Source: Intestinimonas massiliensis (ex Afouda et al. 2020)
Lineage (GTDB): Bacteria > Bacillota > Clostridia > Oscillospirales > Oscillospiraceae
Assembly (NCBI RefSeq): GCF_001244995.1
Contig: NZ_LN869529.1
Location: 971,264-1,035,263, forward strand
DNA length: 64,000 nt
Direction: 5' to 3'
Made by a program: the position numbers and the translations under genes. Shown piece by piece: positions 51,666-60,282 of this stretch (position 1 is the stretch's first letter; every line of letters begins with the position of its first letter). Below the pieces are notes generated by a model, which was not told the DNA's origin, did not search any database, and saw only the letters and a list, made by a program, of their open reading frames with translations.

Positions 51666-53170
51666 GCCTTATGCCCTCCAATCTGCGCATTGCGGTCTTT
51701 CGCGGTTGCGCCTTCTTCAAGATTCATCGCCTTGAGGATGGCGTTCTTTCCGTACTTCTTTTTGATTGCAAGCGTGGCGGCTTGTATTTTCCGCTCACGT
51801 TCCAAGGCGGCGTCCTCGGCTTTCTGTTTTTCCTCTTCGGCAGCATAGTCAGTGAAAAGGTCAAGCTGGACAGCACCGTCATTTTTCTTCGGCGCGTCCG
51901 CTTCCGGCAGGACATGATTTGCTACAACATACATACGGCGGACAAGCAGATTCTTGTCCACGATCCGGTCAAACAGCTCTGACACAGCACACATTATTTT
52001 GCGGGTAGAGGATGTGTGACCGTCGAGGTTAATAGAGCCGTGCGCCTGTTTGGGAATCTCCCGACCGTAGGGGTCTTTCCCCACCGCGCCGTGATACTTT
52101 GCCCGTCGTGCAGGATCGGTCAGGTTCTCAATGTCGTAGCCAACTGTGAGAACCATCTGATCGGTGACAAGCCCCTTGTCCACCAAGTCCAGCACAAGCA
52201 AGTCCGTCATTTCCCGGACAACCAGCTTCGCCTTCTGCGGCTCATAGGGACAGTGCAATACCTGACCGGAACTGAGGCTGTTGGAGCTGGGACGGTATGC
52301 CTTGATCGCTTCAATGGTCGTAGGCTCCCAGCCCCACGCATGGTCGATGAGCAATTCCGCATTCTTGCCGAACAGCTTGTAAAGCAAGTCCTCGTTCCGC
52401 TCTGAACAGAGGGCAACATCGCCCATTGTGAACATCCCATTCTGCTCAAGTTTCTTGGCAATACCTCGACCCACGCGCCAGAAATCCGTGAGAGGCTGGT
52501 GCGCCCAAAGCTCACGCCGGAACTTCATTTCATCCAGTTCGGCTATTCGGACGCCGTTTTTGTCGGCGGGGATGTGCTTCGCTACAATGTCCATTGCCAC
52601 TTTGCAGAGAAAGAGGTTCGTGCCAATTCCTGCGGTTGCTGTGATGCCGGTTGTTTCAAGCACATCGAGGATGATCTTCATGGCGAGGTCATGTGCCGAG
52701 AGCTTGTAAGTATTCAGGTAGTCCGTCACGTCCATGAACACCTCGTCGATGGAGTAGACTACGATGTCCTCCGGCGCGATATACTTGAGGTAGACCTGAT
52801 AGATGCGGGTGCTGTACTCCATGTAGTACGCCATCCGAGGCGGCGCGATGATGAAGTCAATCGCCAGAGACGGATCTGCTTGCAGCTCTGAGAAGAAGTG
52901 CGACGAGCCTTCCAGTCTGCGTCCCGGTGCGTCGTGCTGCCGTCCGGCATTTGCTTCCTTCACGCGCTGCTTGACTTCAAACAGCCGCCCGCGTCCGGAA
53001 ATGCCGTAGCTTTTGATGGAGGGCGTGACGGCAAGGCAGATGGTCTTGTCCGTCCGGCTCTCATCCGCAACGACGAGATTTGTGTCCAGAGGATCTAAGC
53101 CGCGCTCCCGGCACTCCACGGAGGCGTAGAAGGATTTCAGGTCGATTGCGATGTAAGTGTGTTGTTTCAC
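51662..53170 (-). CDS. Y-family DNA polymerase (UvrX/UmuC-like)
   Basis: 502 residues. Lesion-bypass polymerase: IAIDLKSFYASVECRERGLD at the N-terminus (first metal-binding Asp), VVYSIDEVFMDVTDYL (second acidic pair, about 145), TATAGIGTNLFLCKVAMDI, and a little-finger domain. The GTG start follows CGGAGG. Coupled to YolD. ICE-borne copies may raise mutation or help replication of damaged DNA during transfer. Confidence 0.93.
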   Translation of the reverse strand: MKQHTYIAIDLKSFYASVECRERGLDPLDTNLVVADESRTDKTICLAVTPSIKSYGISGRGRLFEVKQRVKEANAGRQHDAPGRRLEGSSHFFSELQADPSLAIDFIIAPPRMAYYMEYSTRIYQVYLKYIAPEDIVVYSIDEVFMDVTDYLNTYKLSAHDLAMKIILDVLETTGITATAGIGTNLFLCKVAMDIVAKHIPADKNGVRIAELDEMKFRRELWAHQPLTDFWRVGRGIAKKLEQNGMFTMGDVALCSERNEDLLYKLFGKNAELLIDHAWGWEPTTIEAIKAYRPSSNSLSSGQVLHCPYEPQKAKLVVREMTDLLVLDLVDKGLVTDQMVLTVGYDIENLTDPARRAKYHGAVGKDPYGREIPKQAHGSINLDGHTSSTRKIMCAVSELFDRIVDKNLLVRRMYVVANHVLPEADAPKKNDGAVQLDLFTDYAAEEEKQKAEDAALERERKIQAATLAIKKKYGKNAILKAMNLEEGATAKDRNAQIGGHKA

Positions 53171-53192
53171 CTTCTTTGCCTCCGCTTTCTTC

Positions 53193-54725
53193 TTAGATCA
53201 GCCCTAATGACATTTCATTGGAGCTTTTAATGTTGAATACGATACGCCATTCAATATCACCCTCCACCGGCTCAAAGTGTAGAGAGGAACAAACTGCATG
53301 AAGTTTTTCTTTTGAGCTGTCTCCACACACGATTGCGATTGGACCGTCCGCTCCGCCGATAATGCCGATACAAGCAATATCGTTTCGTGCCTCTGGTGCA
53401 TAGCGGTCAGAGCATGGCGCAATTTCCAAAGGCTTGTCCCCCTCAGCGCAATCACAGATCGTAACATCGCTGTCAGGTTCAGGAGAAAGTGTATAGCTCA
53501 TAGCAGTAAAATGCGTAGGATAAAACCAGCGGTCAGAACCGTAACGCTTTTCGGAAATTGTCTGCTGCTCTAATTCCTGTACAGTCAATGTGTATTTTTT
53601 TCCACTGACCGGATGGAGGAAAGAAAACGAATCACCGGGAGCGTGTGCCTTGAAATGTGGTCCCGGGACACGACACGACTGCTGCTCCATTGTAAGGGAG
53701 AGGGCTTTTATTTCAGGACGGCGTTTGCTTGTCCACGGAAAAGCTGCCCGAAAAATCATCCATCCATAGGATGTATCCAAATCATAGTGTTCCAATGCCC
53801 ACTTTGCTTCCGCTTCATTGATCACCCCGTCTGGCAAACATGGATTAAAGACCACGGAACAGCCGTGGGAGGTCAGCATTGTTTTCCCGTTCAATTCCAA
53901 ACGAGGAATAAAGTCAAGGCAAAGTGGATTGTCTAAATCTATCTGCATTTGCTGCTCCTGCGTGAAGTATTCGCAGGAGTCGTTTTCGGGGTGTAAATCC
54001 CATTTAGTTATGAACTTGCGAATGTCTTCTTCCGGGGTACGCATACAAAAGTCCATGACGAGTCCCTTGCTGCAAGAATACGCCGCAGGAATAACCCAAT
54101 GATGCCTCGCCCAGTCAAATTGCTTATTCAACCGGATTTCCGTTCCGGCATGGTCTTTTCCCGAATGTCCCCAGAAGTTTCCCTCAAAGTAGACCTTCCA
54201 CTCAGGCATGGTCGGTTCTGCTTCTGGGTTCATATCAACATCATAATAGTCCTCGGTGTACTTGATCTTACTATAATCAAAAGATGCTTGCAGCTTTTTG
54301 ATGTATACCCACGGCTGTTCCATAGGCGTCAATTTCATTTTCTCAGCAAGCTCTGATAGCGTTCTTTGCTGATCCTGCGTTGGAGGGTTGTCCTGCAAAA
54401 AGGCTTCAAACTGGGCTTTATCCCACATCCACGCCTGTTCCAGCGCTGCCGAATCACTGCAAGCAAGGAGCAACCTCAGAAAGTCTTCAAAATCGTTTGC
54501 CAGCGGATGAACAAAATCCGGAGCCGAGTTCATGGGACTGACGGAAAATACCATACCGCCAAAGTCTCGAACAAAGCAGAAGTGGATGCCGTCCACACCC
54601 GCCCAGCCAAAAATAGATGCACCTTTTGGCGTGCAAAAGTATGGGTTGTTATCTTCACGACGCTCCACCCCTACGGGCGAAAGGTCAATACCACTTCGCA
54701 AAAATTTCTGAAACACTTTATCCAT
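53193..54725 (-). CDS. Large protein of unknown function
   Basis: 510 residues, soluble, rich in Trp and Phe. N-terminal 120 residues (PYFCTPKGASIFGWAGVDGI, FGGMVFSVSPMNSA) recall SMI1/KNR4-like immunity or sensor proteins, but the match is loose. The remainder has a central domain (HWVIPAAYSCSKGLVMDFC) and a C-terminal domain (IACIGIIGGADGPIAIVCGD). Six bases from the macro gene, so co-translated. Confidence 0.65.
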   Translation of the reverse strand: MDKVFQKFLRSGIDLSPVGVERREDNNPYFCTPKGASIFGWAGVDGIHFCFVRDFGGMVFSVSPMNSAPDFVHPLANDFEDFLRLLLACSDSAALEQAWMWDKAQFEAFLQDNPPTQDQQRTLSELAEKMKLTPMEQPWVYIKKLQASFDYSKIKYTEDYYDVDMNPEAEPTMPEWKVYFEGNFWGHSGKDHAGTEIRLNKQFDWARHHWVIPAAYSCSKGLVMDFCMRTPEEDIRKFITKWDLHPENDSCEYFTQEQQMQIDLDNPLCLDFIPRLELNGKTMLTSHGCSVVFNPCLPDGVINEAEAKWALEHYDLDTSYGWMIFRAAFPWTSKRRPEIKALSLTMEQQSCRVPGPHFKAHAPGDSFSFLHPVSGKKYTLTVQELEQQTISEKRYGSDRWFYPTHFTAMSYTLSPEPDSDVTICDCAEGDKPLEIAPCSDRYAPEARNDIACIGIIGGADGPIAIVCGDSSKEKLHAVCSSLHFEPVEGDIEWRIVFNIKSSNEMSLGLI

Positions 54726-54730
54726 AGACC

Positions 54731-55774
54731 TTATGCTCCTATTAAACTTTGGTCGAAGGCAAACAGAGCCTCGTTGATCTCAAAGACATTATAGTTCCCA
54801 TGCTCCACGAAATACTCCACGATGATGTCAAACTTGTTGGAGTGGGAGAGCGCAAAGCCAGCCTTCATGAGCATATCCTTCATTTCAACAAGCGGCAGCT
54901 CAAGGGCAATGGCAAACGCAATGACCGTGGGCTTGGAAGGCTTATAAGACTTGTCCGAGCGGATCTTCGAGAAGAGCTTCCGGTCAATATTCGCCTTCTT
55001 ATAGCACTGCGCGTCCGTCATGCCGCGCTCATCAATCTTTCGCAGAAGCATCTCGGAAAAACTCTCGTCGATCTGTCCCAGCGCGTCATCAAGGGTTGCC
55101 GCCTTTTTGGGGGCAGCCGCCGCAGAGACGGGAGGCATGAGCTGTTCGATTGCCTCTTCACAAACGGATGCCTCGCAAGGCATGGGTTCTTCCATCCGGA
55201 AGGCGTTCATCCTGCGCAGACGCTCGGAACGATTATCAGTATGCTCGTCCACATAGCGGTCATCTATGTACGCTGCAATATCGGCAAACAGCTTGCCGCT
55301 GATCTGATAGGTTTTGCGGTCAAAAATGACGATGTACACCGTCATTTCGTTTTCGAGAAGGAAACTGCTAATGGTGTCAATCGCCACTTTGAGAGCCTGA
55401 TCCTTCGGATAGCCGAAAATGCCGGAGGAAATCAGAGGGAACGCAACCGATTCGCAGCCGTATTCTTTCGCCAGCATGAGCGAAGTCCGATAGCATGAGA
55501 TCAGCCGTTCGCGCTCACCATGCCGCCCGTCATACCAGCGCGGACCGACAGCATGAATGACATATTTGCAGGGCAGCTTATAGCCCTTCGTGATTTTTGC
55601 GCTCCCGGTTTTGCAGCCGTGGAGCGTTTCACATTCCACCAGCAGCTCCGGTCCTGCGGCACGATGAATGCAGCCGTCCACACCGCCGCCACCCAGCAGC
55701 GACTCGTTGGCAGCGTTGACGATGGCGTCCACATTCATTTTTGTGATGTCATTTCTGACAATTTGAAGCGGCAT
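54731..55774 (-). CDS. Macro domain fused to an HTH-like domain
   Basis: 347 residues. Residues 1-170: macro domain ([49 protein letters not shown]), which binds or removes ADP-ribose. Residues about 240-340: a helical XRE-like region ([36 protein letters not shown]) found in related ICE proteins. The fusion suggests control by ADP-ribose-type signals or reversal of ADP-ribosylation by host defence, which is inference. Confidence 0.88.
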   Translation of the reverse strand: MPLQIVRNDITKMNVDAIVNAANESLLGGGGVDGCIHRAAGPELLVECETLHGCKTGSAKITKGYKLPCKYVIHAVGPRWYDGRHGERERLISCYRTSLMLAKEYGCESVAFPLISSGIFGYPKDQALKVAIDTISSFLLENEMTVYIVIFDRKTYQISGKLFADIAAYIDDRYVDEHTDNRSERLRRMNAFRMEEPMPCEASVCEEAIEQLMPPVSAAAAPKKAATLDDALGQIDESFSEMLLRKIDERGMTDAQCYKKANIDRKLFSKIRSDKSYKPSKPTVIAFAIALELPLVEMKDMLMKAGFALSHSNKFDIIVEYFVEHGNYNVFEINEALFAFDQSLIGA

Positions 55775-55793
55775 TATTCTATCCTCCGTCCTA

Positions 55794-56003
55794 TCAAAGC
55801 GGCATCGGTGTCCGGGCGATCAGAATGACCGCCAGAATCGCGCCCACAAATGCCGCTGCCCCTACGACCGCCAACACCTTTTTGTCGAGCTTCTTCTTCG
55901 CTGCCTTGCCAATCAGCGCAGCGCAAGCCATGCAGACAGCCGCAGCAACAAGCGCAATGCCCAGCGTTTCCCATAGCCAAGAAAGTTCATGTAGGATTTT
56001 CAT
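55794..56003 (-). CDS. Small two-helix membrane protein
   Basis: 69 residues with two hydrophobic helices ([19 protein letters not shown] and [20 protein letters not shown]) joined by a Lys-rich turn. GGAGATG lies before the ATG. Not recognised. Confidence 0.6.
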   Translation of the reverse strand: MKILHELSWLWETLGIALVAAAVCMACAALIGKAAKKKLDKKVLAVVGAAAFVGAILAVILIARTPMPL

Positions 56004-56050
56004 GCGATCATCATCTCCTGTTCATTAAACCGGAATTTGACACTTTGTAT

Positions 56051-56323
56051 TTATCGAGAATACTCTTGAAACCATTTTGCAAAGCGTGATTTATTGAAAA
56101 TAATGAATTTATATAGTTCTCCATTTTTCATATTAACTGTTGCAATTGGAAAGACTATCCACTTCCAAGAGATTTCTTTTATTTCCTGCATCGGCAAAAC
56201 TAAATTTCTGTATTTTTTGTCAACTGTAAGCTTGTTTGTCTTGTAAGTAAGCGACTGACTATCGAGGTACAGACCTCCTCCAAGTATGCCATTGTGACAC
56301 AAACTGCAAACAAAAGATTTCAT
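56051..56323 (-). CDS. Small PH-like domain protein
   Basis: 90 residues. A CxxC pair at the start (FVCSLCHNG) then a beta-rich segment (LVLPMQEIKEISWKWIVFPI...NGELYKFIIFNKSRFAKWF) similar to bacterial PH/GRAM domains. GGAGGG precedes the ATG. Notably AT-richer than its neighbours. Function unknown. Confidence 0.6.
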   Translation of the reverse strand: MKSFVCSLCHNGILGGGLYLDSQSLTYKTNKLTVDKKYRNLVLPMQEIKEISWKWIVFPIATVNMKNGELYKFIIFNKSRFAKWFQEYSR

Positions 56324-56361
56324 AGAAACATCCCTCCATTAAATCCCGAGTTGTCTGCCCC

Positions 56362-56841
56362 TTAAAGTCCAAGTCCTTCAACCCACGCCGCAAGCTCCTG
56401 ATGCCCGACGCTGCCCTTGAAAACCTTGCCGTCCATCAGCTTTGCGCCTTTGCAGCTCGGCGCAAGGCGTTCGTTCGTCTTGCCAATGTCGCTTCCTCCG
56501 GAGGTTGCAAACGGGATGATCGTCTTGCCGGTCAAATCATAGCTCTCAAGGAACGTATTGATAATCGTCGGCGCGACATACCACCAGATTGGGAAGCCCA
56601 CAAAGATGGTATCGTAGTCCTTCATGTTGTCCCGCTTGACGGCAATCTCAGGACGGGAGGCAGGATCGCTCATCTCAATCGTGCTGCGGGCTTTCTTGTC
56701 CATCCAGTTCAGATCAGCTTCCGTGTAAGGCACCTTCGGCTCAATCTCAAAGATGTCCGCGCCGATTGCCTCTGCCAGCGTCTCGGCAACCTTCGCGGTC
56801 ACGCCGGACGCAGAAAAATATGCTACAAGTTTCTTGCTCAT
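56362..56841 (-). CDS. Flavodoxin
   Basis: 159 residues. FMN-binding loop near the start (VAYFSASGVTAKVAETLAEA), the WWY region (GFPIWWYVAPTIINTFLESY) and ATSGGSDIGKTNERL fit short-chain flavodoxins. It probably carries electrons for an unknown partner. Six bases after the AlkZ-related gene. Confidence 0.9.
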   Translation of the reverse strand: MSKKLVAYFSASGVTAKVAETLAEAIGADIFEIEPKVPYTEADLNWMDKKARSTIEMSDPASRPEIAVKRDNMKDYDTIFVGFPIWWYVAPTIINTFLESYDLTGKTIIPFATSGGSDIGKTNERLAPSCKGAKLMDGKVFKGSVGHQELAAWVEGLGL

Positions 56842-56847
56842 GGTGTT

Positions 56848-57534
56848 TTATCCTTTCAATATCTTCGTAAGCTGCTGTACCGACGCACCCGGCAGGATGG
56901 AGGAAAGATGCTGCATCATGCGCTCTTTGGATTCCTGCGGTTCTCGCTGATATGCAGATGTGATAAGGTCGTACCCGAAAAGTTCTTCCGGCGTCGCATA
57001 CTCTGCGACACCCCAGCCATAAGGTCTTCCGTATCTGTCCTGCATATAGACGAAATCCGCGATGCAGACATAGCTCTGCATTTGCAGCCGCGTGATGCAC
57101 GTCTCAAAACCGGTGTTGCCGCCCTTGCGGTAGTTCAGAGCCTCTTTCAGCCGTTTGGAAAGCATCCTGCCTTCACCGGCTATGGCTTCATATAGCTCCT
57201 TGTCCTTGTAGGACGCCAAGCCGTCATCCCAACGGGCGTCAAAGTCATAGCCGTTACGCCGGACGTTTGCGAAGTCAGGTATCCACTCTCGGCTCACAAA
57301 TCCAGCCTTCTTGTTGAAAAGTTTGCCGTAAAGACATTTGCCGCTCCGCGCAGCAGGGCCCTTCCACTCCCACGGACCATCTACATCGTCCGCAAACCAT
57401 AACTCAGGTGGGCAAAGTTCCTCGATGGAGAAGCCGTGAATCTCGTTCCGAAAGAAGGGCAGAAAGCCGTATTGCTCGACGGCGGCAATCAAATCATCTG
57501 CACTATGTAGTTGTCTGGCATATCTCTTTGACAT
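56848..57534 (-). CDS. AlkZ-related protein
   Basis: 228 residues. GFLPFFRNEIHGFSIEE, DGPWEWKGPAARSGKCLYGK and ITRLQMQSYVCIADFVYM match the family named AlkZ-related, linked by fold to DNA glycosylases that unhook crosslinks. The family's catalytic capacity is not established. It overlaps the start of the next upstream gene (ATG of one and stop of the other at 57534). Confidence 0.65.
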   Translation of the reverse strand: MSKRYARQLHSADDLIAAVEQYGFLPFFRNEIHGFSIEELCPPELWFADDVDGPWEWKGPAARSGKCLYGKLFNKKAGFVSREWIPDFANVRRNGYDFDARWDDGLASYKDKELYEAIAGEGRMLSKRLKEALNYRKGGNTGFETCITRLQMQSYVCIADFVYMQDRYGRPYGWGVAEYATPEELFGYDLITSAYQREPQESKERMMQHLSSILPGASVQQLTKILKG

Positions 57535-57842
57535 TACTCCGCCTCTTCAATCACGCCATAATCAATCAGGATATTCTTCTCCGCATACTGCGGGTAAACA
57601 ACACCCATCATCTCATACTGATAACGTCTTACGCGGCGATGCTCCTGAACCGGTTCCGGTGCATACGCAGCGGTTTCGCAGTGCGCATACTCCGGCATTT
57701 CCGCAAGATCATCCCGAACGGCACGGATAAGCGCGTCTGCCACATCATCAATGTTCTTGCCGGTCTCCACGGCAACCAGTTCGTGCTTCCGAACTGCCTT
57801 GTCCAGATCACCGGGGGAACGGAACAGTTTGTACTTCATCAT
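57534..57842 (-). CDS. Small protein of unknown function
   Basis: 102 residues, soluble; notable only for MMKYKLFRSPGDLDKAVRKH and a basic central segment (EHRRVRRYQYEMMGVVYPQ). It overlaps the AlkZ-related gene and probably is co-translated with it. Confidence 0.6.
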   Translation of the reverse strand: MMKYKLFRSPGDLDKAVRKHELVAVETGKNIDDVADALIRAVRDDLAEMPEYAHCETAAYAPEPVQEHRRVRRYQYEMMGVVYPQYAEKNILIDYGVIEEAE

Positions 57843-57869
57843 GCACGTCCTTTCTCTCTATCGGTCTGT

Positions 57870-58694
57870 CTATTCTTCCTGAAATCTGTTCTTTAGGGAC
57901 GCAATCATCGCTTGTGCGGCAATGCTCAGATACAAAACTCCAATTTCATAGATAAAGTCGCGGTCAATCTCGATAAAGCATTCTCTAACGTGTGTAAAAA
58001 CCAGACCCAGCAAGTCCCTGTATAGTGGATCATCAAAGGGCTTGAACCGCGTAAACTTGCTTTTGGCAGCGTCCCATGTCATAGACGCTTCGCCCTCAGC
58101 ACTGGTCATTGCCTCACAGAGAATCATGCTGACGCCCATTTTTCCGTTGCCGGTCAGGAGTTCTCCTTCGTAATAGCTGAGTAGGTCTTTCTTGCGTCGA
58201 AGCGGAACTACATCGCAGTTGTCATCCAGCTCAAATGCAATCAGCTCCGCAATCAGTTCCCGCCAGACCGCATAACCGGCGTTAATAGTTCCGTCCTCTT
58301 CGCGGCTGATGGTATCGTCCATGCAGTATCGCTCAAAGAAATTATCTCCGTCAATCTCGTTGCGGGTGCAGAAGATATGCGCCAGCTCATGCAGAAGAAT
58401 GTGCTTCAACTCTGCCGGATGACGCGCTATGTCTGTGCGCAGAAGGATTCCGTCCGCGCCGTCTCCTGTGCCGACGAATGCAGAGGCGTGAAAGTCAAAA
58501 TAGCCGTCCTCTGTATATCGGTCTTCAAGACGGTCAGGGAAATACTGCTTGCAGAACTGCTCAAAGACTTCCTGCTGGTTTTCCGTCTGAAAGCAGCGCA
58601 GTACAAGGTTGTCCTCACTGAACTCTGCCCCCAAGCGTTCGTTAAAGATGGAAGCGGCATAGAAAATGGCTTCTTTATAGTCGTCGCTGTTCAT
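57870..58694 (-). CDS. Zinc metallopeptidase-like protein
   Basis: 274 residues. Zincin motif HILLHELAHIFCTRN at about residue 100, with Glu-containing ELIAELIAFELDD (about 165) as possible third ligand. No signal peptide. It lies between an ImmA-like protease and a small gene, so it may process a regulator or another defence protein. Family not recognised. Confidence 0.75.
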   Translation of the reverse strand: MNSDDYKEAIFYAASIFNERLGAEFSEDNLVLRCFQTENQQEVFEQFCKQYFPDRLEDRYTEDGYFDFHASAFVGTGDGADGILLRTDIARHPAELKHILLHELAHIFCTRNEIDGDNFFERYCMDDTISREEDGTINAGYAVWRELIAELIAFELDDNCDVVPLRRKKDLLSYYEGELLTGNGKMGVSMILCEAMTSAEGEASMTWDAAKSKFTRFKPFDDPLYRDLLGLVFTHVRECFIEIDRDFIYEIGVLYLSIAAQAMIASLKNRFQEE

Positions 58695-58718
58695 CTAATT
58701 ACTATCCTTCATCCTCAT

Positions 58719-59255
58719 TCACCCCTCCGGTCTGACATTTTTCAGGAAGTCAGAGTGCGGTACATAAGGCAAGTTGAGCTGCCAGCCCATGCGGTTCAGT
58801 TCGTTGAGCTTGATCAGCATCAGGTTGATGTTTGTCCCCATTGCAGCCGAGAGCTGCACCACATCGTAGTCCTGCTTCATCAGGTCAATCAGCTCATCAT
58901 CGTCAATGATCAGGTGGGAGGCAAACGCATTCGCCTCATATTCGTGTTTTGTGCGCATATCGAACAGCACGAACTCCGGGAGCGGTTCGTTTCCTTTGGC
59001 AAGATCACGGTGAAAGGTATCATGCCCGATCTCGTGACCGCAAACCATTTGCATGATCAGATACTCCATGTTGGAGTTCAGAAGAATATGCCGCTCTTTA
59101 TGGCGGTAGGTGTACATTCCGAGCAGATCGTTCAGATTGTCAAGAAAATGGAGATGAATGCCCAGCTCACGGGCAATCTTCAAGGTATCTCTTGTTCCAC
59201 AGCTTTTGACAATGCTGTTCGCCTTTTTGTATATTTCCTCGGAGCGAATTATCAC
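58719..59255 (-). CDS. ImmA/IrrE-type metallopeptidase
   Basis: 178 residues. HExxH motif in CGHEIGHDTFHRDL (about residue 75) followed by KHEYEANAFASHLII (third ligand). It lies 69 bases downstream of an XRE gene, the ImmR/ImmA arrangement known from ICEBs1, in which ImmA cleaves the repressor after DNA damage to release the element. Start GTG 59255 after AAAGGGGTG. Confidence 0.92.
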   Translation of the reverse strand: MIIRSEEIYKKANSIVKSCGTRDTLKIARELGIHLHFLDNLNDLLGMYTYRHKERHILLNSNMEYLIMQMVCGHEIGHDTFHRDLAKGNEPLPEFVLFDMRTKHEYEANAFASHLIIDDDELIDLMKQDYDVVQLSAAMGTNINLMLIKLNELNRMGWQLNLPYVPHSDFLKNVRPEG

Positions 59256-59323
59256 GGGACCTTCACCCCTTTCATGTTGAAAACAGTCAAAGTAAATCCG
59301 TCAAGAAACCGAGACGCAGACAG

Positions 59324-59752
59324 TTATTCCTCTGCGTCCGTACCGGTCTTCTTGTATTTCTTCGGCGTGTATTTCTCAACATTCCGGGCTTTGGATTCCC
59401 AATATATATCCTGCAACGCCTTCATCACAGCATCCTTGTCCTGCTCAGACAGCGTACCGCCCGCAAACAAGCCGGACATCCCTTCAATCAGGTCCTTTGC
59501 CTGTTTCATGCCACGAGAGCCGTACTGCTCGGATGCCTGAACCACAAACTCTTCGTCCTCGGTCAGCAGATAGTTCACATCCACCTTGAAGTATTCCGCG
59601 ATTTTTCTGTAAGCGTCCTTGGTACGGGGAAAGGAAATGCCGTTCTCGTACCGGGTAATCATACGCCTGTTGATTCCCAGTGCATCGGCTACTTCCTGCT
59701 GGGTCAGCTTCCGCTTCTCCCGTTCAGCCTTGAATTTCTCTCCAAACGTCAT
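59324..59752 (-). CDS. XRE-family repressor (ImmR-like)
   Basis: 142 residues. N-terminal HTH (FGEKFKAEREKRKLTQQEVADALGINRRMITRYENG) and a C-terminal region with AGGTLSEQDKDAVMKALQDI. It is the likely master repressor, next to its ImmA protease and facing the operator array at 59844-59940. ATG 59752 fits AGGAG better than the GTG at 59764. Confidence 0.92.
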   Translation of the reverse strand: MTFGEKFKAEREKRKLTQQEVADALGINRRMITRYENGISFPRTKDAYRKIAEYFKVDVNYLLTEDEEFVVQASEQYGSRGMKQAKDLIEGMSGLFAGGTLSEQDKDAVMKALQDIYWESKARNVEKYTPKKYKKTGTDAEE

Positions 59753-59808
59753 TTTGGTAATCACTCCTGTTCACAAAAAGTTTGCGACATCAAATTGCGC
59801 AAGTCTAT

Positions 59809-59837
59809 TGACAAAGGCACTTGAAGTGCGTATAATA
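59809..59837 (+). promoter_or_regulatory. Perfect consensus sigma-70 promoter
   Basis: TTGACA (59809-59814), 17-base spacer, TATAAT (59832-59837). The spacer carries a palindrome GCACTT-G-AAGTGC (59818-59830), which is a suitable operator. It drives the plus-strand regulatory operon (60022 onward). Confidence 0.88.
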
Positions 59838-59843
59838 ATGACT

Positions 59844-59940
59844 GAGCAATCCAACTACTCATAGTATATCCTGAATTGCTCATCCTGTCAAGGGGCATGA
59901 GTAGTTGTACACGAAAAAGTTACATCTTTTGAGCAGTTCA
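59844..59940. promoter_or_regulatory. Operator array of TGAG(C/T)A(A/G)TT elements
   Basis: Five copies: plus strand at 59844, 59899 and 59931; minus strand at 59852-59862 and 59875-59883. Two perfect inverted pairs interlace: TGAGCAAT (59844-59851) with ATTGCTCA (59876-59883), and CAACTACTCAT (59853-59863) with ATGAGTAGTTG (59898-59908). The array lies right after the promoter start site, ideal for an ImmR-like repressor; as RNA it could fold into a pseudoknot. Confidence 0.75.
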
Positions 59941-60021
59941 AATGGACAGGCATTTATGCTGCCGAAGATCATCCGTACCGACATACACCGGTATGAGGGA
60001 ACAGGAGTGAGAAAAACAGAA

Positions 60022-60282
60022 ATGGCTACACAGTACAGAAAAGCATACGTCCCGGTTACGCTGGATGTGGACAAGGAGGGGGCAATCCTCCCTCGCCTCA
60101 TCTGGTGGGACAACGGTGTAATCTTTCAAATCGACCAGATTCTATACAAATGCCGCGCTACATCCAAAAAGGTTGGGGGCGGAGGCATCCGTTACACAGT
60201 TCAGATTCGCGGAAAGGAGTCATTTCTTTTCCACGAAGGAGACAAGTGGTTCGTCGAAGCAAAGGAGGACAACTGCTCATGA
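60022..60282 (+). CDS. Small conserved ICE protein
   Basis: 86 residues. MATQYRKAYVPVTLDVDKEG, ILPRLIWWDNGVIFQID and YTVQIRGKESFLFHEGDKWF form a beta-rich protein conserved in Clostridia ICEs; function unknown. The ribosome site AGGAG is 14 bases before this ATG, so GTG 60007 or ATG 59956 remain possible. It overlaps the next gene by four bases. Confidence 0.6.
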   Translation: MATQYRKAYVPVTLDVDKEGAILPRLIWWDNGVIFQIDQILYKCRATSKKVGGGGIRYTVQIRGKESFLFHEGDKWFVEAKEDNCS

